Source: Tistlia sp040905785 (GTDB lineage: Bacteria > Pseudomonadota > Alphaproteobacteria > Kiloniellales > DSM-21159). From it: a DNA stretch of 64,000 bases. The stretch covers positions 1 to 64,000 of the forward strand of contig NZ_JBBDQW010000054.1 in assembly GCF_040905785.1 (NCBI RefSeq). The letters run 5' to 3'. The notes under the pieces were generated by a model. It was not told the origin of the DNA, did not search any database, and saw nothing but the letters and a program-made list of their open reading frames with translations. The position numbers and the translations under genes were made by a program. Of the stretch, positions 25,820 to 34,816 are shown in pieces (the stretch's first letter is position 1; every line of letters begins with the position of its first letter).

Positions 25820-27229
25820 ATGCGCTACTGCTCGACCCGGGGCCAGGCCCCGGTCCTCGGTTTCGACGACGTCCTGCTGACCGGCCTGGCCTCGGACGGC
25901 GGCCTCTACCTGCCCGAGGCCTGGCCGCATTTTTCGGCCGCCGACCTGCAGGCGCTGGCCGGCCTGCCCTACCCAGAGCTGGCGGCCCGCATCATGCGGC
26001 CCTTCGTCGCCGGCTCCGTGGTCGCCGAGCGCTTCGACCTGCTGGTCGCCGAGGCCTATGCCGGCTTCGAGCATGCCGCGGTGACGCCGCTGCGCCAGCT
26101 CGACGAGCGGCTCTGGCTGCTCGAGCTGTTCCACGGCCCGACGCTGGCCTTCAAGGACGTCGCCCTGCAGCTGCTCGGCCCGCTGTTCGACGCCGTCCTG
26201 GCCGCGCGCGGCCAGCATCTGACGATCGTCGGCGCGACCTCGGGCGACACCGGCTCCGCGGCGATCGAGGCCTGCCGCGACCGCGCCCGGGTCGAGGTCT
26301 TCATGCTGCACCCCGAGGGCCGGACCAGCGAGGTCCAGCGCCGGCAGATGACCACGGTCGACGCCGCCAACATCCACAACATCGCGGTCGCCGGCAGCTT
26401 CGACGACTGCCAGGACCTGGTGAAGGCGCTCTTCAACGACCGCGGCTTCCGCGCCGAGGTGCCGCTCTCGGCGGTCAACTCGATCAACTGGGCCAGGATC
26501 ATGGCCCAGATCGTCTACTACTTCGCCGCCGGCCTCGCGCTCGGCGCCGGCGCCCGGCCGCTGAGCTTCCTGGTGCCGACCGGCAACTTCGGCAACGTCT
26601 TCGCCGGCTACGCCGCCAAGCGCATGGGCCTGCCGATCGAGCGGCTGGTCGTCGCCTCCAACGCCAACGACATCCTGGCCCGCTTCTTCGAGGGCGGCGA
26701 GCTGGCCATGGAGGCGGTGGTGCCGACCCTGTCGCCTTCCATGGACATCCAGGTCTCGAGCAACTTCGAGCGCCTGCTGTTCGAGGCCGCCGACCGCGAC
26801 GGCGACCTGGTGCGCGACCTGCTGACGCGCTTCCGCGACCAGCGCCGCGTCGCGCCCGCCCGCCAGCTCTGGCAGGCGATGCGCTGCGATTTCCAGGGCT
26901 TCCGCCTCGACGACGCCGGCACGCTCCAGGAGATGGCGCTGCGCCGGCGCGAGAGCGGGCAGCTCCTCGACCCCCACACCGCCGTAGCGACCGCCGCGGC
27001 GCGCGGCCTCGAGCTCGACCGCGCGGTGCCGCTGGTCGCGCTCGGCACCGCCCACCCCGCCAAGTTCCCCGACGCCGTCGAGCAGGCGACGGGCGAGCGG
27101 CCGCCGCTGCCGGCGCGGCTGGCCGACCTCTACGCCCGCCCGGAGCGCTACGACCGCCTGCCGGTCGACGCCGAGGCGCTGAAGACACACATCCGGGCGC
27201 GCTCCGCCCTGGCAGGAGCACCGGCATGA
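25820..27229 (+). CDS. thrC: Threonine synthase
   Basis: 469 aa PLP enzyme that converts O-phosphohomoserine to threonine. The Schiff-base Lys is K112 in HGPTLAFKDVALQLLG. The phosphate-binding ATSGDTGSAAIEA loop follows, then NSINWARIMAQIVYYF and VPTGNFGNVFAGY. The length and the N-terminal MRYCSTRG fit the longer (fungal/proteobacterial) threonine synthase group. ATG 25820 is preferred over the in-frame TTG at 25808 because the family starts at MxYxSTRG. A -10-like ATAGAGTGCC lies 25 bp upstream. Its stop overlaps the M16 gene by 4 bp; thrB is separate at 37.0 kb. Confidence 0.95.
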   Translation: MRYCSTRGQAPVLGFDDVLLTGLASDGGLYLPEAWPHFSAADLQALAGLPYPELAARIMRPFVAGSVVAERFDLLVAEAYAGFEHAAVTPLRQLDERLWLLELFHGPTLAFKDVALQLLGPLFDAVLAARGQHLTIVGATSGDTGSAAIEACRDRARVEVFMLHPEGRTSEVQRRQMTTVDAANIHNIAVAGSFDDCQDLVKALFNDRGFRAEVPLSAVNSINWARIMAQIVYYFAAGLALGAGARPLSFLVPTGNFGNVFAGYAAKRMGLPIERLVVASNANDILARFFEGGELAMEAVVPTLSPSMDIQVSSNFERLLFEAADRDGDLVRDLLTRFRDQRRVAPARQLWQAMRCDFQGFRLDDAGTLQEMALRRRESGQLLDPHTAVATAAARGLELDRAVPLVALGTAHPAKFPDAVEQATGERPPLPARLADLYARPERYDRLPVDAEALKTHIRARSALAGAPA

Positions 27230-28518
27230 GCGTCACCGTGAGCCACCTCTCGAACGGCCTGACCGTCGCCAGCGACCGCATGGACACGGTCGAGTCCGTC
27301 TCGGTCGGCGTCTGGGTCGGCGTCGGCACCCGCCACGAGCCGGCCACGGCCAACGGCGTCGCCCACCTGCTCGAGCACATGGCCTTCAAGGGCACGGCTC
27401 GGCGCTCGGCCCAGGCGATCGCCGAGGAGATCGAGGCCGTCGGCGGCCACCTCAACGCCTACACCGGCCGCGAGACCACCGCCTACTACGCCAAGATTCT
27501 GTCCGACGACCTGCCGCTCGCCCTCGACCTGCTGGCCGACATCCTGCAGCACTCGACTTTCGAGGAGGAGGAGCTCAAGCGCGAGCGCGCGGTCGTGCTC
27601 CAGGAGCTCGGCCAGGCCGAGGACACCCCCGACGACATCGTCTTCGACTACTTCCAGGAGGTCGCCTACCCCGACCAGCCGCTCGGCTGGCCGGTGCTCG
27701 GGCGCGCCGAGATCATCGCCAGCCTGCCGCGCCAGGCCCTCTTCGACTACCAGCAGACCCGCTACGGCGCCCGCCGCATGGTGCTCTCGGCGGCCGGGCG
27801 GCTCGAGCATGGCCGGCTGGTCGAGCTGGCGGAGTCCGCCTTCGGCGCGCACCGCGCCGAGTGCCAGGCCGAGCAGACGCCGCCCAGCTACCGGGGCGGC
27901 GAGGGCCGCTACGAGCGCGACCTCGAGCAACTCCACCTGCTGCTCGGCTTCGACGGCCTGGGCATCGAGGACCCCGACTACTACGCCGGGCAGGTCTTCT
28001 CGATGCTGTTCGGCGGCGGCATGTCCTCGCGGCTGTTCCAGGAGGTGCGCGAGAAGCGCGGCCTCGTCTACTCGGTCTTCTCCTTCCTCAACGGCCAGTC
28101 CGACAGCGGCCTGTTCGGGGTCTACGCCGGCACCGGCGAGGCCGAGGCCGGCGAGCTGCTGCCGATCGTCTGCGACGAGCTCGGCAAGGTCGCGAGCGCG
28201 CCCGTCGGCGAGGCCGAGCTGCAGCGCGCCAAGGCGCAGCTCAAGGCCTCGGTGCTGATGAGCCGGGAGCGGACCAGCGCGCGCGCCGAATCCCTCGGCG
28301 GCGGCATTCTGTCGCACGGCCGGCCGATCCCGCCGGAGGAGACCGTCGCGAAGATCGAGGCGGTCGACACCGGCGACGTCTCGCGCGTCGTCGCGCGTCT
28401 GCTGGCCAGCCGGCCGACCCTGACGCTGCTCGGCCCGGCTGCCGGCGTCGAGAGCTACGAGCGGCTGCTCGAGCGCCTCGGCGGGCCGACCGGCCGGACC
28501 GCCGTCGCGCGGGCTTGA
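27226..28518 (+). CDS. M16 family zinc protease (processing-peptidase-like)
   Basis: 430 aa. The inverted zinc motif HLLEH is at residues 47-51 in GVAHLLEHMAFKGT, with the third ligand Glu about 75 residues later in ERAVVLQELGQAED. The C-terminal M16 domain has FGGGMSSRLFQEVREKRGLVYSVFSF, with the R/Y pair of the family split across residues about 265-290. The closest named relatives are bacterial mitochondrial-processing-peptidase-like proteins. There is no signal peptide. The ATGA overlap with thrC and the following GNAT gene match a common alphaproteobacterial order, so it is probably co-transcribed. Confidence 0.93.
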   Translation: MSVTVSHLSNGLTVASDRMDTVESVSVGVWVGVGTRHEPATANGVAHLLEHMAFKGTARRSAQAIAEEIEAVGGHLNAYTGRETTAYYAKILSDDLPLALDLLADILQHSTFEEEELKRERAVVLQELGQAEDTPDDIVFDYFQEVAYPDQPLGWPVLGRAEIIASLPRQALFDYQQTRYGARRMVLSAAGRLEHGRLVELAESAFGAHRAECQAEQTPPSYRGGEGRYERDLEQLHLLLGFDGLGIEDPDYYAGQVFSMLFGGGMSSRLFQEVREKRGLVYSVFSFLNGQSDSGLFGVYAGTGEAEAGELLPIVCDELGKVASAPVGEAELQRAKAQLKASVLMSRERTSARAESLGGGILSHGRPIPPEETVAKIEAVDTGDVSRVVARLLASRPTLTLLGPAAGVESYERLLERLGGPTGRTAVARA

Positions 28519-28554
28519 GGCCCCAGGAGGGCTTGCCGGGATGAAGCGCGCCGG

Positions 28555-29211
28555 ATGGGGGGTGGGGTGAGGCTCGCGCCGCTGGTCCGCGCGCTGGCCG
28601 GCCCGCGATCCGGGCCGCCCGCCCCGCGGCTGAGCGGCCCGCGCCTGGAACTGCGGGCGCCCAGCCTCGACGACTGGCCTGCCTGGTCCGACCTGCGCCG
28701 GGAGAGCCGCGCCTTCCTGACGCCTTGGGAGCCGAGCTGGCCGGCCGACGCCCTGACCGCCGCGGCCTTCCGCCGCCGCATTCGCCAGTACGACCGCGAG
28801 CGCCGGGCCGGCAGCGGGCACGCCTTCCTGGTCTTCCGGCGCGATGCCGCCGCGCCCGGCCGCGCGGAGCTGGGCCGCTCGGAGCTGGTGGGCGCCGCCT
28901 CCCTGACCAACCTCAGGCGCGGCGTCGCGCAGTCGGCCAGCCTCGGCTACTGGACCGGCCGGCGCCACGCCCGCCAGGGCTACATGCAGGAGGCGCTGGG
29001 CCTGCTCATCGGCTGGAGCTTCGGGCCGCTCGGCCTGCACCGGCTCGAGGCAGCCTGCCTGCCGGCCAACCGGCCGAGCCGCAGCCTGCTGGAGAAGCTC
29101 GGCTTCCGGGAGGAGGGGCTGGCCCGCGGCTACCTGATGATCGACGGCCGCTGGCAGGACCACCTGCTCTACGGCCTCTGCCGCGAGGACTGGCGCGCCC
29201 CCCAGGGTTGA
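28555..29211 (+). CDS. GNAT family N-acetyltransferase (RimJ/RimL type)
   Basis: 218 aa. The RimJ-like fold starts at LSGPRLELRAPSLDDWPAWSDLR (split at residues about 26-48) and includes LGYWTGRRHARQGYMQEALGLLI as the acetyl-CoA loop and HRLEAACLPANRPSRSLLEKLGFREEG near the C-terminus. These proteins acetylate ribosomal-protein N-termini or other amines; the substrate is unknown. The start is uncertain: ATG 28555 and GTG 28567 both fit, and neither has a good ribosome site. It follows the M16 gene in a usual alphaproteobacterial order. Confidence 0.88.
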   Translation: MGGGVRLAPLVRALAGPRSGPPAPRLSGPRLELRAPSLDDWPAWSDLRRESRAFLTPWEPSWPADALTAAAFRRRIRQYDRERRAGSGHAFLVFRRDAAAPGRAELGRSELVGAASLTNLRRGVAQSASLGYWTGRRHARQGYMQEALGLLIGWSFGPLGLHRLEAACLPANRPSRSLLEKLGFREEGLARGYLMIDGRWQDHLLYGLCREDWRAPQG

Positions 29212-29223
29212 GGTGCGCGGCTG

Positions 29224-29823
29224 TCAGGCATGGCCGGCGACGCCGCTGAGCTTGCCGAGGTCGAGGCCGATCTTGTCGACCGCTTTCTGCCACTTGTTCT
29301 GGAGGTCGCCGTCGAACAGCAGCGTCTCGTCGGGGTCGACGATCAGCCAGCCGTTCGCCTGAATCTCCTGGTCCAGCTGCCCCGGACCCCAGCCGGCGTA
29401 GCCGAGGGCCAGCAGGTGCCGCCGCGGGCCGCGGCCGTGGGCGATGTCGCGCAGGATGTCGACCGTCGCGGTCAGCGCCACCGACTCGTCGATCTGCAGG
29501 CTGGAATCCTGGAGGTACTCCGTCGAATGCAGCACGAAGCCGCGCCCGGTCTCGACCGGGCCGCCGAAATGGACCTGGATCGGCGGGCTCGCCGTGTCCT
29601 CGATGCCGAGCTGCGCCAGCAGGTCGGGGAAGCTCAGGCTTTCGACCAGGCGATTGAGCACCAGGCCCATGGCCCACTCCTCGCTATGGGCGCAGAGATA
29701 GACCACGGAGCGCTCGAACCAGGGATCCTGCATCGAGGGCATCGCGATCAGCAGCTTGCCGGTCAGGAAGTTGCCTTCCGCCTCGCTCAGTCGATCGAAC
29801 ATGGACTCTCGCTGCCTGCTCAT
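29224..29823 (-). CDS. AlgH/YqgE family (UPF0301) protein
   Basis: 199 aa. Typical family blocks: LTGKLLIAMPSMQDPWFERSVVYLCAHS near the N-terminus, then GLVLNR, HFGGPVETGRGFVLHS and LALGYAGWGPGQLDQEIQANGWL. Function is not settled; AlgH was linked to alginate regulation in Pseudomonas. The ATG at 29823 is chosen because the coding strand reads AAAGGTGACA immediately before it; a GTG six bases upstream is in frame. It is convergent with the GNAT gene and divergent from the DsbD-like gene. Confidence 0.92.
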   Translation of the reverse strand: MSRQRESMFDRLSEAEGNFLTGKLLIAMPSMQDPWFERSVVYLCAHSEEWAMGLVLNRLVESLSFPDLLAQLGIEDTASPPIQVHFGGPVETGRGFVLHSTEYLQDSSLQIDESVALTATVDILRDIAHGRGPRRHLLALGYAGWGPGQLDQEIQANGWLIVDPDETLLFDGDLQNKWQKAVDKIGLDLGKLSGVAGHA

Positions 29824-29958
29824 TGTCACCTTTCCGCTGCGGCCAGCGGACGCATCGCCCCACGACTTCGTGACGCCACGGTCTCCTCGAAGAATACTAT
29901 ATGCCGGACAAGCCTCAGAAAAAGGTTACCGGTCCGTCGGACCCGAGGAGCTTCCGCC

Positions 29959-32127
29959 CTGCTGCGCCGCCTGTTTCTCACCCTGGCCCTCCTGACGCTC
30001 GGCGGCACGTCGGCCGCGCTCTTCGCCGTGCCGCAGGCCCTGGCCGCGGCCGGACCCTGGGTCGGCAACGACCAGAGCCGGCTGCGCCTGGTGTCGGCCA
30101 GCGACGGCCTCGGTGAAACGGGCAAACTGCGCCTCGGGTTGCAGATCGAGCTGGAGGAGGGCTGGAAAACCTACTGGCGCTCGCCCGGGGACGCGGGCTT
30201 CCCGGTGTCGCTGGACTGGTCGGCCTCGCGCAACCTCGAGTCCGCCAACCTGTCCTGGCCGGTGCCGTACCGCTTCAGCCTGTTCGGCCTCGACACATTC
30301 GGCTACGAGAAGGAGGTCGTGCTGCCGGTCGAGGCGCGCGCCGCCGACCCGGCCTTGCCCCTGGTCCTCGCCGCGCGGGTCGACTATCTGGTCTGCGCGG
30401 AGATCTGCGTGCCGCACAGCCAGACGGCTACGCTCGAGCTGCCGCCCGGTGCCGCGCCGCCGGCGCGCGAGGCCTTCCTGATCGACCGCTTCCGCGCGCG
30501 GGTCCCCGAGACCGGCGACGGCGGCAGCGGCCTGCGCTTCGCCACGCTGGGTCTCGACACCAGGGCCGCGCAGCCCACGCTGGTCGCCGAGATCGCCTCG
30601 GCGACCCCCCTCGAGGCGCCGGACCTGCTGATCGAGAGCGGCTCGGGCCTGCACTTCGGCCGGCCTGAGGTCGCGCTCGCCGAGGACCGCCGCAGCGCCA
30701 CCCTCAGCCTGCCGGTCTCCTACGGCGCCCAGGGCGAACGGACGCTGACCGGCACGCCGGTGATCGCGACCCTGATCGACGGCAACCGCGGCCTCGAGGA
30801 GGCGGTGACGCTGGAGGCGCTGCCGGCGCCGCCCGCGCCGGCCACTGCGCCCGCCTCGACACGGCTCGCCGCGCTGGCCCCGATCCTGGCGCTGGCGCTG
30901 CTCGGCGGCCTGATCCTCAATCTGATGCCCTGCGTGCTGCCGGTGCTCTCGATCAAGCTGCTCTCGGCGATCGGCCACGGCGGCCGCGAGTCCGGGGCCG
31001 TGCGCCTCGCCTTCCTGGCCTCGGCCGCGGGCATCCTGGCGTCCTTCCTGCTGCTCGCCGGCCTCGCCGTCGGGCTCAAGGCCGCCGGCCTGGCGGTCGG
31101 CTGGGGCATCCAGTTCCAGCAGCCGCTGTTCCTGGCCGCCATGACCCTGCTGGTCACGCTGTTCGCGCTCAACCTTTTCGGCCTGTTCGAGATTCCGCTG
31201 CCCGGCTGGCTCGGCGGCGTCGCCTCGCTCGGCAGCGGTCCGCCGGGCGGTCACCACAGCCTGGCCGGCAACTTCCTGACCGGCGCCTTCGCGACGCTGC
31301 TGGCGACGCCCTGCTCGGCGCCCTTCCTCGGCACCGCCGTTGGCTTCGCGCTGTCGCGCGGTACCCCGGAGATCCTGGCGGTCTTCGCCGCCCTCGGGCT
31401 CGGCCTGGCGCTGCCCTACCTGCTGGTCGCGGCCGCTCCGGCCCTGGCGACCCGGCTGCCCCGGCCCGGGCCCTGGATGGTGACGCTGCGCCGCCTGCTC
31501 GGCTTGGCCCTGGCCGGCACGGCGCTGTGGCTGCTGTCGGTGCTCGCCGCCCAGGTCGGCTGGCAGGCGGCCGTCGCTGCGGGGCTGCTGCTGCTCGCCC
31601 TGGCGCTGCTGATCGCGCTGCGCCGGCGCCTCCCAGGCACGGCGGTCGGCGCCGGCGGGGCGGCGCTGGTCGCCCTGCTGCTCGCCGTCGCCGCCTGGCC
31701 GGTTCAGGCGCCGTCGGGCGGCGCGGCGCGGCAGACCCAGGCCGGCTGGCAGCGGCTCGACAGCGCGGAGATTCCGCGCCTGGTCGCCGCGGGCAAGGTC
31801 GTCTTCGTCGACGTCACCGCCGACTGGTGCATCACCTGCCAGGTCAACAAGGCGCTGGTGCTCGACGATCCCGCCGTGCTGGCCGCCCTCGGCGGATCCG
31901 AGGTCGTCCGGTTGCGCGGCGACTGGACGCGGCCGGACCCGGCGATCTCGGATTACCTCGCCAGCTTCGGTCGCTACGGGATCCCCTTCAACGCCGTCTA
32001 CGGCCCCGGCCAGCCGGCGGGCCGGCCCTTGCCGGAGCTGCTGAGCGTCGAGGGCGTGCTCTCTGCGCTGGGGGAAGCCGGCCTGGAGGAGGCCGGCGGG
32101 GCGCCGCGCCTGGCGGCGGGCGACTAG
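29959..32127 (+). CDS. DsbD/ScsB-type thiol-disulfide interchange protein
   Basis: About 722 aa. A signal-peptide-like start (LLRRLFLTLALLTLGG) is followed by a periplasmic alpha domain with CAEIC near residue 145, a membrane domain of about eight helices with Cys in LMPCVLPVLSIK and ATPCSAPFLGT, and a C-terminal thioredoxin-like domain with DWCITC. It carries electrons from cytoplasmic thioredoxin to periplasmic partners. The CAEIC/Scs-like alpha domain suggests ScsB rather than classical DsbD. No in-frame ATG, GTG or TTG precedes the signal peptide; the likely start is CTG 29959 (or 29962) with GAGGAG 9 bp upstream. A frameshift from ATG 29901 is the alternative. Confidence 0.87.
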   Translation: MLRRLFLTLALLTLGGTSAALFAVPQALAAAGPWVGNDQSRLRLVSASDGLGETGKLRLGLQIELEEGWKTYWRSPGDAGFPVSLDWSASRNLESANLSWPVPYRFSLFGLDTFGYEKEVVLPVEARAADPALPLVLAARVDYLVCAEICVPHSQTATLELPPGAAPPAREAFLIDRFRARVPETGDGGSGLRFATLGLDTRAAQPTLVAEIASATPLEAPDLLIESGSGLHFGRPEVALAEDRRSATLSLPVSYGAQGERTLTGTPVIATLIDGNRGLEEAVTLEALPAPPAPATAPASTRLAALAPILALALLGGLILNLMPCVLPVLSIKLLSAIGHGGRESGAVRLAFLASAAGILASFLLLAGLAVGLKAAGLAVGWGIQFQQPLFLAAMTLLVTLFALNLFGLFEIPLPGWLGGVASLGSGPPGGHHSLAGNFLTGAFATLLATPCSAPFLGTAVGFALSRGTPEILAVFAALGLGLALPYLLVAAAPALATRLPRPGPWMVTLRRLLGLALAGTALWLLSVLAAQVGWQAAVAAGLLLLALALLIALRRRLPGTAVGAGGAALVALLLAVAAWPVQAPSGGAARQTQAGWQRLDSAEIPRLVAAGKVVFVDVTADWCITCQVNKALVLDDPAVLAALGGSEVVRLRGDWTRPDPAISDYLASFGRYGIPFNAVYGPGQPAGRPLPELLSVEGVLSALGEAGLEEAGGAPRLAAGD

Positions 32128-32195
32128 CTGTGGAACCTCAACAGGTTGTCCTCGGACGGGGCCGAATGGACAACCTGTTGAAAGCTCACAGCTAG
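32124..32195. terminator. Long palindrome spanning two convergent stop codons
   Basis: The outer arms CTAGCTGTG (32124-32132) and CACAGCTAG (32187-32195) are perfectly complementary, as are the inner 14-bp arms 32138-32151 and 32168-32181 (TCAACAGGTTGTCC and its complement). A symmetrical 5x5 mismatch and a 16-nt loop separate them. The outer arms contain the stop codons of both flanking genes. It probably forms a stable hairpin in both transcripts and may end both, though no T run follows. Confidence 0.7.
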
Positions 32196-33613
32196 GAGGC
32201 GGCGGCGAGCAAAGCCGGTCTCGCCGGCGGCAGGTGCACGGTTACCCTGGTGCCGCGGCCGGCGGCGCTCTCGATCTCCATGGTGCCGCCGTGCAGGCGG
32301 ACGAGGGCATCGACCAGCGGCAGGCCAAGGCCGGTGCCGCCGTTCTGTCGGGAGTAACCGCTGCTTCCCTGCTCGAACGGCTTCAGGAGGCGCGGCAGGT
32401 CCGCGGCGGGGATGCCGACGCCGCTGTCCTCGACCACCAGCGCGACACCGCCCACGGGCTCGGCAAGCTGCCGCAGCGTCACCGTGCCGCCCGCCGGCGT
32501 GAACTTGACCGCGTTGGAGAGCAGGTTGAGGAGAATCTGCTTCAGGGCCTGCGGATCTGCCGGGCAGAGCGAGGGCACCGCCGGGGCCTCGGCGGAAAGG
32601 CGGATGCCCTTCGCCTCCGCGGCGCCGCGCACCAGCGGCAGGACCTCCTCCACGACGGTATGCGGGTCCAGATCTACAGGCACGATGTCGAGTTTTCCCG
32701 CCTCGATCTTCGACAGGTCGAGGATCGAGGTCACGAGGTCGAGGAGATGCGTGCCCGATCCGTGGATGTCCTTCGCGTACTCGCGGTAGCGCGGGTGGCC
32801 GAGCGGCCCGAACAGCTCGCGCTGCTGCACGTCGGAGAAGCCGATGATGGCATTGAGCGGCGTGCGCAGCTCGTGGCTCATCGCTGCGAGGAACTCCGAT
32901 TTGGCCTCGTTCGCTCGCTCTGCGCGCGCCCGGGCGACAGCGAGCTGCCGGTTGCGCGCCTGAACCTGCAGCTGCAGCCGATGCGCCGCCATCATCAGCA
33001 GCGCGAAGGCGATCAGAATGCTGCCGGTCAGGGAGGCGAGCCAATGGACGCTCTGGGCCGGCGTGTTGGCGAGCAACGTCGGGACCGGCGGCGATATCTG
33101 CGTCACGACCCCGCGCACCGCGTAGGCCAGGCCGAAGAAGCCGAAGGACGCCGCGGCGGGCACTGCGGTCGCACGCATGCTCCTGGCCGGGCCGTGGATC
33201 AATTCGGCTGCGGCGACCAGGCTGAAGGCCGCGACCATGGCCGCCATCATGACAATCCTGGCGGTCAGGTCCCTGTCGACATAGGTGTGATAGGCAAGAA
33301 AGGCGGCGACCGCCGTTACGGCAAACGCCGCACCGCTCCAGCGTGGCGGGCGGCCGTCGAAGCGCCGAATGCCGTTGCACAGGGTCGCCAGCCCGGCGAT
33401 GCCCGCCGTGTTGGCCAACACAATAGAAAGAAAGTCGGGAATACTGCCGCGCAGGCTCAAGCCGACAGCCGCCAGCCCGATCAGCGCGCTTCCCAGTGAC
33501 CAGAGCCCGAGCCCGGGCATCTGCCGGTGCCGATGGCAGAACGCGACCATCAGCACGGCGAGCAGGATGGATACCAGGGCATGCACGACGACGAGTGTGC
33601 GGAGATCGATCAT
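32192..33613 (-). CDS. Orphan membrane sensor histidine kinase
   Basis: 473 aa. About six membrane helices fill residues 1 to about 210 with short loops, so the sensing part is embedded in the membrane. A short coiled linker follows, then HisKA with the H-box MSHELRTPLNAIIGFSD (about 244-260) and HATPase_c with the N-box LLNLLSNAVKFTP, G1 VEDSGVGIP and G2 GGTGLGLPLV. The segment after the H-box (REYAKDIHGSGTHLLDLV) is typical of alphaproteobacterial PleC/DivJ-like kinases. No receiver domain and no adjacent response regulator are seen, so the partner is unknown. ATG 33613 is preferred to GTG 33616. Confidence 0.9.
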   Translation of the reverse strand: MIDLRTLVVVHALVSILLAVLMVAFCHRHRQMPGLGLWSLGSALIGLAAVGLSLRGSIPDFLSIVLANTAGIAGLATLCNGIRRFDGRPPRWSGAAFAVTAVAAFLAYHTYVDRDLTARIVMMAAMVAAFSLVAAAELIHGPARSMRATAVPAAASFGFFGLAYAVRGVVTQISPPVPTLLANTPAQSVHWLASLTGSILIAFALLMMAAHRLQLQVQARNRQLAVARARAERANEAKSEFLAAMSHELRTPLNAIIGFSDVQQRELFGPLGHPRYREYAKDIHGSGTHLLDLVTSILDLSKIEAGKLDIVPVDLDPHTVVEEVLPLVRGAAEAKGIRLSAEAPAVPSLCPADPQALKQILLNLLSNAVKFTPAGGTVTLRQLAEPVGGVALVVEDSGVGIPAADLPRLLKPFEQGSSGYSRQNGGTGLGLPLVDALVRLHGGTMEIESAAGRGTRVTVHLPPARPALLAAAS

Positions 33614-33732
33614 CACGCCGCGTGCTCTATCCCGCGGCGCTTAAGTCGTTGTTAACGAGACCTGGCCGGAATCGTCGCCGCGTGCTCTGCAGCCCATGTC
33701 GCCGCGGCGGCAATCGCGAGCCCGAGGGCTGA

Positions 33733-34032
33733 CCGAAGCTGCCGACCCTGAGCGCCGGCGACATCGTCTTCATGGACAAGCTGCCCGCCCACAAGAGCGC
33801 CGCCGTGCGCCAGGCCATCGAAGCCGCCGGCGCCGAGCTGCGCTTCCTGCCGGCCTACAGCCTTGCCTTCAATCCGATCGAGGTGCCCTTCTCAAAGCTC
33901 AAGGCCTTCCTCAAGAAGCTCGCACCGTGAAGCGTCGACGGCCTTTGGCAGGCGATTGCACAGGCCGTCGACATTTTCACCCCAAGCGAGCGCAAAAATT
34001 AGTCCGCTGCTGCCGGCTATGACCGCGACTGA
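33733..34032 (+). pseudogene. IS630-family transposase, decayed 3' fragment
   Basis: Reading frame 1 from 33733 to 34032 encodes the C-terminal third of an IS630/Tc1-mariner-type DDE transposase. GDIVFMDKLPAHKSAAVRQA matches the second catalytic Asp block, and LPAYSLAFNPIEVPFSKLK the final Glu block (usually LPPYSPDFNPIE). After an in-frame TGA at 33928 the similarity continues (SVDGLWQAIAQAVDIFTP), then a TAG at 33994-33996 and SAAAGYDRD before the normal-looking stop at 34030. The N-terminal two-thirds is absent. Two nonsense codons, the MDN-to-MDK change and the SPD-to-SLA change show it is dead. An ATG at 33772 is internal and not a real start. Confidence 0.82.
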
Positions 34033-34088
34033 TGAGAAAGTGCTCAAGCTGCCCCTACCGCTGCAGTCGCACAGGGGGGCGGTGCCGC

Positions 34089-34116
34089 TTGGCGCCGGGC
34101 CATGGACCGCTTATCT
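34089..34116 (+). promoter_or_regulatory. Candidate promoter of the peroxiredoxin gene
   Basis: TTGGCG (34089-34094) and TTATCT (34111-34116) are separated by 16 bp, a plausible sigma-70-type pair. A small hairpin CGCCCC-attc-GGGGCG (34130-34145) would lie in the leader. The gene start is at 34184. Confidence 0.4.
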
Positions 34117-34183
34117 CTGTCGCAAGGCGCGCCCCATTCGGGGCGTCCGATCCATTTCACACCCAAGCATCAGGGGAAGCAGC

Positions 34184-34666
<483 letters not shown>

Positions 34667-34690
34667 GCGTCCCGCCCGCGGATGCGAGGA

Positions 34691-34717
34691 ACGGCGGCCA
34701 TCGCGGCCGCCGTTTTT
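34691..34717 (+). terminator. Intrinsic terminator after the peroxiredoxin gene
   Basis: ACGGCGGCC (34691-34699) pairs with GGCCGCCGT (34705-34713) around ATCGC and is followed by TTTT and a C. A strong GC stem with a T run 25 bp after the stop codon is the classic form. It is the clearest intrinsic terminator in the window. A second perfect hairpin without a T run (GCGACCGCC/GGCGGTCGC, 34783-34808) follows. Confidence 0.85.
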
Positions 34718-34816
34718 CGTCGAGCTCTTCGTGCCTGCGATCAACACCCTGAAATCTAAAGGCTTGCCTCGGGGGTCGGGGTGCGACCGCCCTGCTTCCG
34801 GCGGTCGCCGCGATGG

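Noticed and set aside
29901..30116. A 71-codon frame starting at ATG 29901 as the start of the DsbD-like gene
   Set aside because: It is in a different frame from the signal peptide and shows no signal or domain; it would need a frameshift. Kept only as an alternative explanation for the missing start.
33863..34183. N-terminal extension of the peroxiredoxin
   Set aside because: This part is the decayed transposase in another frame; the family starts at MTINVGDKIP with a good ribosome site at 34172-34180.
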